Assembly: GCA_030432695.1 (NCBI GenBank)
Contig: JAUILN010000016.1
Span: forward strand, 62,001 to 126,000
Source: a bacterium
GTDB lineage: Bacteria > Planctomycetota > UBA1135 > UBA2386
Length of the DNA: 64,000 bases
Direction of reading: 5' to 3'
Shown here in pieces: positions 35,492 to 44,800 of this stretch (position 1 is its first letter; each line of letters begins with the position of its first letter). The notes under the pieces were generated by a model. That model ran no database searches, was not told where the DNA came from, and was given only the letters and a program-made list of their open reading frames with translations. Made by a program: the position numbers and the translations under genes.

Positions 35492-38400
35492 CCGGGACCC
35501 TGCTCGCCCCCGCGCTCCATCTGCCCTTCGACGACCAACTCGACGATGGAGTCCTCGAGGATGTGCTCGGCCACCGGCACTTCCTGGTCGGCGAACCGGC
35601 CATCCTCGTCGACGAGACGTTCGGCAGCTGCCTGCGGCTGCAGGGCCGGGACTCGGTCCTCCTCGGCCGCCGGGTCATCGAACTTGGCAGCGGCTTCACC
35701 GTGTCGCTGTGGGTCCGGTTCGCCGATCTCCATGGCGACGCCCGCCTGCTGACTCTCCACAACGGCCCAGGGGTCGAACTGGCATTGTCGCGGCCTTCCG
35801 ACACCACCGACCTCGAACTCCGGATCAGCGGCCCGGAGGCCCCGTTCGTGCTCCGCGCCGACAGCGCGCTCGAGACCCGGACCTGGCAGCACGTGGCGGT
35901 GACGGTGGATGCCGCGGGGCTGCCGGCCCTCTACGTCGACTCACGACTCGTCGCCGTGGGACCGACACCGCTCGACGCCTGGCCGGCGCGGATCGAGCCG
36001 CAACTCCTGGACGAAGAGCTGCAGCTCCGCTTCCGGGACAGCTACTACCGCGACTGGGGCGGCGCGGGCGAGAAGTGGCTGGCTGGCACCGGTGGCTGGT
36101 ACTTCGTCACTCCGGACGACCGGCTGTTCCATTGGACCAATGCCGAACCGGGCGCGGGCTTCCTGGACGGCAGCGAATTGCTGCGCACGCTTCCCGACGG
36201 CGAGTCCGCTGCCTGGCAATGGCAGGCGCTGATCAGCAGCAGCCTGGGCGGTGGATTCGCCGGCGAGCTGGCCCACCTCCGCCTCTACGACACGGCGCTG
36301 CGGGATGCCGATCTCCAACAGATCGGCAACGAGGACCGGGTCGCAAGCGTGACCTTCCGCGAGAAGCACCCGTTCGACTTCGACCTCATCGACGACCAGC
36401 AACGCCGCGCGATCTACATCGTCGAGTCGCCGGTCGGCGAGAACCTCGAAGTGCGGATCGTCAATCGGTCCAGCGAGGGGCTGGAACTCGATCCACTCAC
36501 TGGCCCCCCGACCGCCGAGCGCCACCATTTCGAGCTCCGCTTCCGACCGGGGACCCTGTCGGAAGCCGCACTCGGCCTCGACGCACCGCGCCCCGACAGC
36601 CCCGTCGAGCTGCAGCAGATGCTGGGGATCCAGGTCGCCGGACTGCGGACGGCGATGCAGGCCGACGGACCGGCCGCGGCGGACGCGCCCACGGCGGGCA
36701 TCGCAATGACCCCGGCACTGCCGTGGGTGATGAGCCCGCCGGTGGTGCAACCCGACCAGACGGTGTCGCTGTACCTCACGAACACGGCAGAGGCAGCCGA
36801 GCAACGTCGGGTTCCGGCCGGAGGCACGCTGCGCTTCGAGCTGCAGGACGTCAGCGCCGACCCGCTCGGTGGTTCGCGCGGTACCCGCGTCCAGCTGCGT
36901 TTCCGTTCGATGCGCAGCGAGCGCGATGGATCCCCGGTCGCGGGTCTGCGCGAGCACCACCTGAACGTGATCAGTCACGTCGGCGAGCGGGACATCCCGC
37001 TGCACGTCCAGTTCGTCGGCTCGAACACGGTGCTCAACGACACGACCTGGAGCGAAGGCAAGCCGCGGGGCACGGCCAACGAACTCACGCTTCGCATCAG
37101 CAACGCACGCACGCACGAGGAGATCGTCGGCGAGGACACCCCAATTCGTTTCGACGACGAGAGCCGCTTCGTGATCCGCTTCGACGTCCAGGGCGAGCGC
37201 GAGGACAAGCCGTGGGCGCTCGGCAATGACGACGACGTGGCCGGCATCGAGATCGACGGCTTCGGCCGCGACATCGCCACCGTACAGACCGTGCAGAACC
37301 GCGAGGGCGGCGCGGCGACCCTGGTCCTCGACCGGCTCCAGGAGGTCCTTCCGGTCGGAACGCGGATTCAGATCGGCGGCAAGCAGTTCACGGTCGCACT
37401 CCAGCACCTGCCGTTCTTCCCGCTGGCCTTCGCGCTGCCCATGGTGCTCCCCGGCCCCGGAGCGATCCTGCCGGTCCAGGGCGACCCCGCCGACATCGCA
37501 CAGCTCCAGCCGAACCAGCCCCTGCTGATCTGGGACGCCCGCAGCTACGCCGACGAGCAGCAACGCGACTCGGCCGCCGGTAGCAGCAACTGGAGCATCG
37601 TCCGCCAGACCCAGGGGCCGGTGCCCACCTGGGAGATCCGACCGCCGCGCGGCCGGCCCTTCGCCTTGGCATCGGGCCAGCACCTGCAGTTCCGGATCAA
37701 GAACGTCCGCTCCTCGCTGCCGACCGGGCCGACCAATCTCTATCTGCACTACGAGAACGTCCCGGGCTACTGGGACGGGCAGATGGTCTGCGAGATCCAG
37801 AAGTCGCCGCTGGTGTTCCGCAACCACCGCGCGGGGATCGGCATCGCAGAACCGAAGGCCAAGCTGGACGTGGCAGGGGATCAGCGGGTGAGTGGTGGGC
37901 TGACGGTCGGTGGCAAGTTGGATGTCACCGGCGATCAGCACCTCGGAGGGGGCCTGAGTGTCGCGGGCGACCTCGCGGTCGCGCGGAATCAGCACGTCAT
38001 CGGCAACCTGATCGTAAACGGTAGTCAACAGGTCAAGGGCGTCCTGCAACCCCAGAACGGCAGCCACTTCACCGGAGGCCGTCACTACTTCCAGGACAGC
38101 GAAAGAAAGGGCCGCGTCCGGGTCGGCGCCGCCTGGGGAATCCCAGGACTCTATGCCGAGGACAACGCGGACCTGGTCCTCGGCTGCGCCGCACCGCGGT
38201 CGGTCCGAGTCGGCACGAATGGCAAGTTCATGCGCGTCGGCGGTGACGGCGTGGTCTACATCGCCGGCAAGGAGACCAATGGGCACGGCGGCTCGCTTCA
38301 CATCAACTACATCCGACTCGGCTGGGACAAGGAGTACGGCTGGATCCAGTCCCACGGCAACAAGCCGCTGTCGATCAATCCGGTCGCGCACAACGTCGGC

Positions 38401-38991
38401 ATCGGCAACAACGCACCGCGCGCCAAGCTGCATGTCACCGGATCGACCCAGCTCGACGGCACGACGCAGCTCAACGGCACGACACAGCTGAACGGCACGA
38501 CGCGGGTCAACGGCGACCACTGGGTTCGCGACCGGCTCTACTTCGACGCGCGCGACGGCCAGCATTGGGTCATCCACCCGGAGTGGAGCGACAAGGGCGA
38601 CAAGGATCTGTTCTTCGACTTCAGCGGCAACCCGAGCAACTGGGTGAGCGGCTGGCTCGAACCGATGGGCCAGGGCTGGCGCCACAACAGCGACGGCCGC
38701 CTGAAGGAAGACGTCGAGCCGCTGCGCAACGTGCTCGAGCGGGTGCTGCGCCTCCGGCCGAGTTCGTACCGCCTGAAGGAGGCCACCGACCGCCGCCGCC
38801 ACGTCGGATTCGTCGCCCAGGAGGTCCTGCAGGTCTTCCCGGAGCTGGTCACCGAGAAGCGCGGCTACCTCGGTCTCGGCTACCAGGACTTCGGCGTGCT
38901 GGCGGTCGCCGCGATCCAGGAGCAGCAGCAGCGGATCGCGAAGCTGGAAGAGCGGGTGCGCGCGTTGGAGGAGGGAGGTGTGGTCCAGTGA
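35488..38991 (+). CDS. LamG plus tail-spike-like protein ending in an S74 intramolecular chaperone domain
   Basis: 1167 aa, no signal peptide. Residues 1-270 contain a concanavalin-type (LamG) domain (FTVSLWVRFADLHG, TWQHVAVTVDAAGLPALYVD). The middle is beta-rich. From about 790 a repetitive fibre region appears: blocks like DVAGDQRVSGGLTVGG, then four six-residue units of the TTQLNG type (986-1009). The end is a Peptidase S74 chaperone: S-D-G-R-L-K at 1068-1073 holds the Ser-Lys pair used for self-cleavage in phage tail spikes, followed by VGFVAQEVLQVFPELV and a C-terminal coiled coil. It should form a trimer and release about 100 residues. Such domains are known from phage spikes and fibres; here no other phage genes are present. 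Confidence 0.9.
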   Translation: MTGTLLAPALHLPFDDQLDDGVLEDVLGHRHFLVGEPAILVDETFGSCLRLQGRDSVLLGRRVIELGSGFTVSLWVRFADLHGDARLLTLHNGPGVELALSRPSDTTDLELRISGPEAPFVLRADSALETRTWQHVAVTVDAAGLPALYVDSRLVAVGPTPLDAWPARIEPQLLDEELQLRFRDSYYRDWGGAGEKWLAGTGGWYFVTPDDRLFHWTNAEPGAGFLDGSELLRTLPDGESAAWQWQALISSSLGGGFAGELAHLRLYDTALRDADLQQIGNEDRVASVTFREKHPFDFDLIDDQQRRAIYIVESPVGENLEVRIVNRSSEGLELDPLTGPPTAERHHFELRFRPGTLSEAALGLDAPRPDSPVELQQMLGIQVAGLRTAMQADGPAAADAPTAGIAMTPALPWVMSPPVVQPDQTVSLYLTNTAEAAEQRRVPAGGTLRFELQDVSADPLGGSRGTRVQLRFRSMRSERDGSPVAGLREHHLNVISHVGERDIPLHVQFVGSNTVLNDTTWSEGKPRGTANELTLRISNARTHEEIVGEDTPIRFDDESRFVIRFDVQGEREDKPWALGNDDDVAGIEIDGFGRDIATVQTVQNREGGAATLVLDRLQEVLPVGTRIQIGGKQFTVALQHLPFFPLAFALPMVLPGPGAILPVQGDPADIAQLQPNQPLLIWDARSYADEQQRDSAAGSSNWSIVRQTQGPVPTWEIRPPRGRPFALASGQHLQFRIKNVRSSLPTGPTNLYLHYENVPGYWDGQMVCEIQKSPLVFRNHRAGIGIAEPKAKLDVAGDQRVSGGLTVGGKLDVTGDQHLGGGLSVAGDLAVARNQHVIGNLIVNGSQQVKGVLQPQNGSHFTGGRHYFQDSERKGRVRVGAAWGIPGLYAEDNADLVLGCAAPRSVRVGTNGKFMRVGGDGVVYIAGKETNGHGGSLHINYIRLGWDKEYGWIQSHGNKPLSINPVAHNVGIGNNAPRAKLHVTGSTQLDGTTQLNGTTQLNGTTRVNGDHWVRDRLYFDARDGQHWVIHPEWSDKGDKDLFFDFSGNPSNWVSGWLEPMGQGWRHNSDGRLKEDVEPLRNVLERVLRLRPSSYRLKEATDRRRHVGFVAQEVLQVFPELVTEKRGYLGLGYQDFGVLAVAAIQEQQQRIAKLEERVRALEEGGVVQ
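38443..38514 (+). repeat. Four 18-bp tandem units in the fibre region
   Basis: Units at 38443, 38461, 38479 and 38497, consensus ACGACGCAGCTCAACGGC, encode (S/T)-T-(Q/R)-(L/V)-(D/N)-G. They lie in frame in the S74 protein gene, so copy number change would lengthen or shorten the fibre by six residues per unit. Confidence 0.85.
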
Positions 38992-40757
38992 TCTTCTTCC
39001 TGCACGCGACCACGAAGACGGCCAACGACGACGGCTGGAAGGCGAGCGTCCTGCTGGCCGCCCGCAATGAGCCACGCGGCGCGAGCTGGGCCGGGATCGC
39101 GGCGTGGAACGAGGTCTATCCGCTCGCCGAAGGCGACGACCCGCTCGCGAATCTCCGCAATGCGGTACGTGACGCGATCCGCGAAGACCCCGAATGCCAA
39201 CGCGTGCTCGCCGCGGGCGCGCAGGCCTACGGCGTCGACCTGGATGCCGCGCCCTGGGACGGGATCCTGCGCAGCACGCTGCACTTCTGGGCCCACCCCC
39301 GGATCGGCAACATCTCGGCGACCTGGCCCAATCCACCGACGCGCCGGGTCGAGGAATTCCACGCCAGCAACTGGGCCACCTGCTCGTTCCTCGACGACAC
39401 CACGAAGGCGGCAGTCCTCGCGCTCGACCACCGCATGGGCGACCTCGAGAAGGCCTCGAAGGACCAGGCACGTCTGTGCCACAACATCATCGATCTGGCC
39501 CGCGCCCTCCTCGGCGAGGTCACCAGCCATGTCGGCCGGATGCTCGAGCGACGGTTCGCCTTCGAGCTCTCGACCAGCGCCGGCCTCCATCGCGCGCTCG
39601 GCGCACTCATCGATTCGCTCCTGAACTCGGACCGGATGACGATGCTGCCGCGGAACATCGACTTCGATCGGCAGACCGAGTACCTGCGCTACTACCTCCT
39701 GCAGAACAAGTCGGAGCTCGACGCCGTAGGGGCGGCAGCACGGTACGGCATCCTCGAGTCACTGCTCGAGTCCGCTCTGCCCCCTCTTCCCGGTGGAGGC
39801 ACTCGGGTCTCCGAGACGTCCCGGCAGGCGCTGCTGGCCGACCAAGCCGCACCCCTTGTCCAGGACATCGTCGGCCAGTTCGAACGGCTGCCCCCCGTGG
39901 TGCGGTGCGCGATCCTCGCCAACGACCTGCGCAAGGTCTTCGGCCTCGGCGCGCCGCCCCTGGCCGTCGCGTCCTTGCGCTCGGTGGGCGACGGACCACT
40001 GCTTCGTGCGGGAGCCGAGGCCCAAGGCGCGCCAGTGCGACTCGACAGCCCCGAGGCGCGGGCGACCCTCCGAGGCACGGGAGCCTGGAAGTACAGCGCG
40101 AACTTCGCGCGCGACGAACGCGACGTCGCCGTGCAGACGTACCGGCGCGCGCTGTGCCCGCTCTGGGCGGGACCCTCGGGGCACGTCGCGAAGGCGATCC
40201 ACTTCTGGCGCGAGCAACTCGGGAACGCGTTCCCCATTGGCGGCGAAGCCACCTTGTGCGCCGGCCTCTTCACGTTCTGGCGGCTCTACTACGACAAGCG
40301 CTACTCGCCGACCCACACCCTCGCCGAAACCTGCGACGGCAGCTTCGTCGACAGCGAAGTCAAGCAGCACTTCGCCGCAGACGGCTTGGACGGTACCGCA
40401 GATGATCCGTTCGAACTCTGGCAGCGCGCGTCGACCCAGCTGCCATACCACTCGACGCGACGCCGCACAGTGGGAGCGACCGCCCCAATGGGGCCCCGGT
40501 ACCGAGGGCGGCACGAAGGACGCGCCATCGGACGGACGGCCGCCAAGCGGACGGTCGTCAACGGGATCGCCCTGCATCGCGCCCTGCGCGACCGCTACTA
40601 CGACGGCGGAGGCCCCGACCATGCGGCTCGCCGAGACGCACTCACCACCGGGATCGAAGCCGAAGTCGTCCGCCTCCGCCTTGCCGAGTACGACGTGATC
40701 CGCTGGAGCCACGAACTCCACGACGAGGCGATCCTGCTCGGGGGGCCGCGGTCATGA
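38988..40757 (+). CDS. Uncharacterised protein of the DUF6603/S74 cluster
   Basis: About 589 aa, GTG start overlapping the S74 stop (GTGA), with GGAGG upstream. No signal peptide, no membrane helix. The product is alpha/beta with a conserved-looking start (IFFLHATTKTANDDGWKASV) and a Trp- and Arg-rich second half. I recognise no domain. Its stop overlaps the start of the next gene (ATGA). It belongs to the same transcription unit; the role is unknown. A structural, not enzymatic, part of the assembly is possible from the lack of catalytic motifs. Confidence 0.7.
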   Translation: MIFFLHATTKTANDDGWKASVLLAARNEPRGASWAGIAAWNEVYPLAEGDDPLANLRNAVRDAIREDPECQRVLAAGAQAYGVDLDAAPWDGILRSTLHFWAHPRIGNISATWPNPPTRRVEEFHASNWATCSFLDDTTKAAVLALDHRMGDLEKASKDQARLCHNIIDLARALLGEVTSHVGRMLERRFAFELSTSAGLHRALGALIDSLLNSDRMTMLPRNIDFDRQTEYLRYYLLQNKSELDAVGAAARYGILESLLESALPPLPGGGTRVSETSRQALLADQAAPLVQDIVGQFERLPPVVRCAILANDLRKVFGLGAPPLAVASLRSVGDGPLLRAGAEAQGAPVRLDSPEARATLRGTGAWKYSANFARDERDVAVQTYRRALCPLWAGPSGHVAKAIHFWREQLGNAFPIGGEATLCAGLFTFWRLYYDKRYSPTHTLAETCDGSFVDSEVKQHFAADGLDGTADDPFELWQRASTQLPYHSTRRRTVGATAPMGPRYRGRHEGRAIGRTAAKRTVVNGIALHRALRDRYYDGGGPDHAARRDALTTGIEAEVVRLRLAEYDVIRWSHELHDEAILLGGPRS

Positions 40758-41800
40758 CGAATTTCAGCGATCTCCACTCCGTGAGAATGCAGCCGACCCT
40801 TGCCAGCGTCGGCGACACAGCGCCGCCCGCAGACCTCCTCTCTGACCAATGGGGCAACCAGGAGCTCCTGGAAGCACAGGGAAGGACATTGATCAGTCGA
40901 CTGACCGCCCATGCAGCATTGGCCACGGAAGACCCGCTGAACGCGATATGTCCTGCCGAACTGACCGCAATAGCAAGGATCGTCTCGACACCGGCCGCCA
41001 ATCGCCCTTCCTACGCGATCCAGAGACGCAATGACGGAAAGGGTGCGGCGTCATGGCGACCTGAATTCATACTGGATCTAGGCGAAAGCGCCCGAGCTGA
41101 TGTCGAGCATCTTTTCAATGCTCCCTACGGCATGCGAGGCCACTACTACTCCAGCCCCGAGAGGGGGGATGCCTTCACTCGGGACCTGATCAATAGCTTG
41201 ATGCCCCATCTGGAAAAGGTGCGGACGCGTGTGCTGGAGTCCGATGCCTCCATTATCAAGAAGATCGGAATGAACGAGCGGTATGATGAGCACACGATAG
41301 CTTCGCAGACACAGCGCAGAGCCTCTCTCGAAGCCGGAAAGGTGTGGTTCGTCGAGGGGCGGGCAAGCGTCGAACCCGCGACCCTTAATGCCCGCTGGCG
41401 GATGCGGGGAACTCCCGAGGCGATCCGCAGCCGTGAAGGCTTCTGCGAGGCCATCAAGACCATCTTGGCGACCGACGAGCCCGCCACGACCGATCCCCAG
41501 GAGGCACGTCGGCGCCTCGAAGAATATCTCGCAGGAATCCAAGGCGCGGACCAGGACAAGGCGGGTCTAGGAACGGCGGATTCTGCTCTCGAGCCCATCG
41601 ATGAGCATATGGCCTTGCTAGACAAGGACGGGAAGCCGAAGGCGAAGGACTGGAAAGTGCAGAATCACGGCGCGCAAAGCATCAGCGACTCTGCGATATT
41701 CATCGCCGGCGCATTCGTGGACGAGAGCAACAGAATCTCTCCTCCACCACACCGCAAGCGGTTCCGCTCGCAGTCCATCCATTGGTTCGGATTCAGCTGA
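40754..41800 (+). CDS. Uncharacterised protein with foreign-looking base composition
   Basis: 348 aa, overlapping the previous stop (ATGA). No export signal, no domain recognised; mostly helical with acidic patches, ending HRKRFRSQSIHWFGFS. Two sampled 60-base lines (41221 and 41281) count 57 % and 55 % GC, against 70 % in a line of the neighbouring DUF6603 gene (44161), and it uses A- or T-ending codons far more often. It looks like a module acquired or swapped separately from the rest of the cluster. This might be the variable effector or cargo member of the set; that is inference only. Confidence 0.72.
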   Translation: MTNFSDLHSVRMQPTLASVGDTAPPADLLSDQWGNQELLEAQGRTLISRLTAHAALATEDPLNAICPAELTAIARIVSTPAANRPSYAIQRRNDGKGAASWRPEFILDLGESARADVEHLFNAPYGMRGHYYSSPERGDAFTRDLINSLMPHLEKVRTRVLESDASIIKKIGMNERYDEHTIASQTQRRASLEAGKVWFVEGRASVEPATLNARWRMRGTPEAIRSREGFCEAIKTILATDEPATTDPQEARRRLEEYLAGIQGADQDKAGLGTADSALEPIDEHMALLDKDGKPKAKDWKVQNHGAQSISDSAIFIAGAFVDESNRISPPPHRKRFRSQSIHWFGFS

Positions 41801-41827
41801 CCCGCTTCGAAAGGGATTCCTCACACC

Positions 41828-44800
41828 ATGGATCGCACGGAACTCGACGCCCTTCATGCCAAGCTTCGAAGCGCTCCGGACAAGCTGAGATTCGACGCCC
41901 GCTCGCTGGGCCTCACCGACGTCGCAGACGTTTGGTCGTCCCTACTTCGCTCCACGGCGCTCGACATCGACGCTGCCTCGGTCTCCGAGCAGGACGACGC
42001 CGGCAACTTCCGGGTCACCGGCAGGGTCGCGACGATGCTCGGCTTCATCGACACCACCGTCGAATTGTCGTTCTTCGTCGTCTCGATCGGTGATGAGGCT
42101 CCGCAGGAAGACCTCCATTGCGCGATCCGTGGAACCGGGCCGGGCACGACCTGGCGGCTCGACGCGTTCTTCCCCGACCTGCAACCGTCTCCCGGTAACC
42201 AACACGCCCCGAATCACGACCATCCGCTGGCCAACGTGACGCTCGAGGACGTCTCCTGGGCGCTGAGCAGCCATGACTTCGAAGCACCGCTTCGTGGGCG
42301 CACGACGCTCACGGAACCTCTGTCGTTCGCCGATCACCCGCTGCGTGCCGGGCTGAGCCTCGCGGCGGACTTCCCTACCACCGGCGCCGCCTTCGAACCG
42401 CTGCGCAAACTCCTCCCCGCCTTCCCGGACTCTCTCCAGATCCTCGCAGCGATCTCCCCCCTCGACGACACCGAGATCGGCATCCTCCTGCGCGCCGATC
42501 TGCAGGGCGCCACGCTCGCTCTGTCGAACGACCTCTCGCTGTCGGTCACCGGCTTCCAGATCGAATCCGGACTCAGTGCCGGCGCCGGGATCCCACCGAC
42601 CTTCGCTCTCGGAACGCGGCTCGAACATCCAGACGTCGAGCTGGACCTCCTCGCGGAACTCGACCTCGCCGATCGTTCCCTGCGCATCGCCGGACGATTC
42701 GCCGACCAGGGCGCCTTCTCGATCGCCGACCTCGCAGCACTGCTGAAGCTCCGCGACGGCCCTCTCCAAGCGCTGTTCCCCGACGCCGATGCGGGCGCGT
42801 TCGGCAGCCTCGGTCTCCGCCACCTCGAGTTCGCCTGCGATCTCGATCCTCTGCGGGTGAGCCGGCTCGGCTTCTCGGTGACCACCGAGCGCCCGTGGCA
42901 GATCTTCGACGAGCGCGTGAAGGTCACGCCGGCGTTCGTGTTCGAGATCGACGGTCCGGGCGGCGACGACCAGCAGATCACCGCCCGCATCGACGGCTCG
43001 TGGAACCTCGCCGGAACCCTCTTCGCCACCCGTGCCGAACTCGCCGGCGGCAGCTTCCACGCGGCGATGCTGCCCAACCAGGTCCTCGACGTCGGCGCGG
43101 CGCTGCGCGCGCTCGACCCCGGACTCCCCATCCCCGAACTCCGCATCGACGCCGCCGAGTTCCGCGGCAACGTCCACTCCGGGGACTTCGCGGTGCTGCT
43201 CGGGGCTTCCGAACTGCTCCGCCTCGACTTCGCGGAGACCGCCCTCGAGGTCCGCGACGTGGTGTTCCGGGCCGCGCGGACCGGCGGTACGAAGAGCCTC
43301 GAGTTCGGCGGCTCGCTGGACTTCGCCGGCACGCTGATCCAGCTCCACGCGATCCGCAAGGGTTCGGCGGGCTGGCAGATGGACGGACTGATCCGCTTCG
43401 ACGAAGACGACACCCTCGTGTCGTTGGTGCAGTCGGTGCTGACCCGTTTCCACGCCGGCGCCGCGAGCTCGGCCCTCGACTCCCTGCCCGAGGCGCTGCG
43501 CAGCCTGCGCGTCGAGATGCTCTCGGTGCGCTTCGACAGCGGCGAGAAGCGGCTCGAGGCACGGATGCGGGTCGGCTTCGAACTCGCGCTCGGCGACCAC
43601 GTCACCCTGCGCGACTTCGATGCGCTCGCGGTCTTCGACTCCACCGGCCTCCAATCCGCCCATGCCGAGACCACCCTCGTCCTCGCCGGCGTGCCGCTCA
43701 CCCTCCGCGCCGCCAAGCACCCCGAAGAGGGCATCGTCCTCAGCGGCAGCAACGCGTCCGGCGAACCGATCCCGGTCGGCACGCTGATGGCCGACCTCGC
43801 GGCGCGCTTCGGCGTCGCCGAGTCGTTCCCGCCGGTGCTCGAGGGGCTGACGATCGACGAACTCGATCTGCGGTATGCGAGCAAATCCCGCGAGGTCCGC
43901 GTGCTGTGCACCGGCAGTCTCGCACTGGCCGGCGAGCAACGCCTGACCGCCGGGATCTCCATCGCGATCGGCGGCGAGGGCGCCGAGCGCAGCGCGACGT
44001 TCGCCGGCCATCTCGAGCTCGCCGACCACCACCGCTTCGACCTGCAGTTCCACCAAGAGGTCGAGGCCTCCTGGGGCATCGCCTCCTACACGGCTCAGGT
44101 CGGTCCCCGCGCCGATCTGACCGAGCTCGTCGCGGCCTGGCTCCCGGACCAGCTCCCGCTACCCCGCGTCGAAGTCGCACTGCAGGGCGCCTTCCTGCTG
44201 CTCCGCTCCGCACCGAAGAGTCCCGGGAGCACCGAGAAGCGCCGCAGCGTGCTGTTCGGCGTGGCGCTCGCCACCGAGTTCGACCTCGGCAAGCTGCCCC
44301 TGGCCGGCGAGGCGCTCGGCACCGTGTCGATCGACGACATGCGGCTCCTGGTCGCCACCGCCGCGTTCGACGCGAAGGCCCTGGCGGTACTGCGGGAGAT
44401 GGCACTCCCCGCGCTCGCCGGCCTCCACGCCGAGAAGCTCGACCGCGGCCTGCACGCCTCGGCCCGCCTGCAGCTCGGCACGCGAGAGCTGCCGCTCGAC
44501 GTCGGCCTCGCGACCACCGAGGACGACCCGGACCCTGCCCCGAAGACGGTGCCGGCAACGCCGGATTCCGACGTCAAGTGGTTCGCCGTCGACCGCACCG
44601 TCGGCCCGGTCCACCTCGGCCGCGTCGGCCTGCGCTACCGCGACGGCGAGCTGTGGTTCCTGCTCGACGCGTCGCTCAGCGCGCTCGGTCTCACGCTGAG
44701 CCTCGACGGGCTGGCCGCCGGCTCACCGCTCGATCGCTTCGCGCCACGTTTCGACCTCGAGGGTCTCGGCCTGACCTACGAGAAGGGTCCGGTTGCGATC

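Noticed and set aside
38443..38514. Possible CRISPR array
   Set aside because: The units are directly adjacent, in frame and encode a six-residue repeat; there are no spacers.
35941..39471. Minus-strand frame of about 1175 codons in the large-protein cluster
   Set aside because: The plus strand carries LamG and S74 domains; the antisense frame has no recognisable feature.
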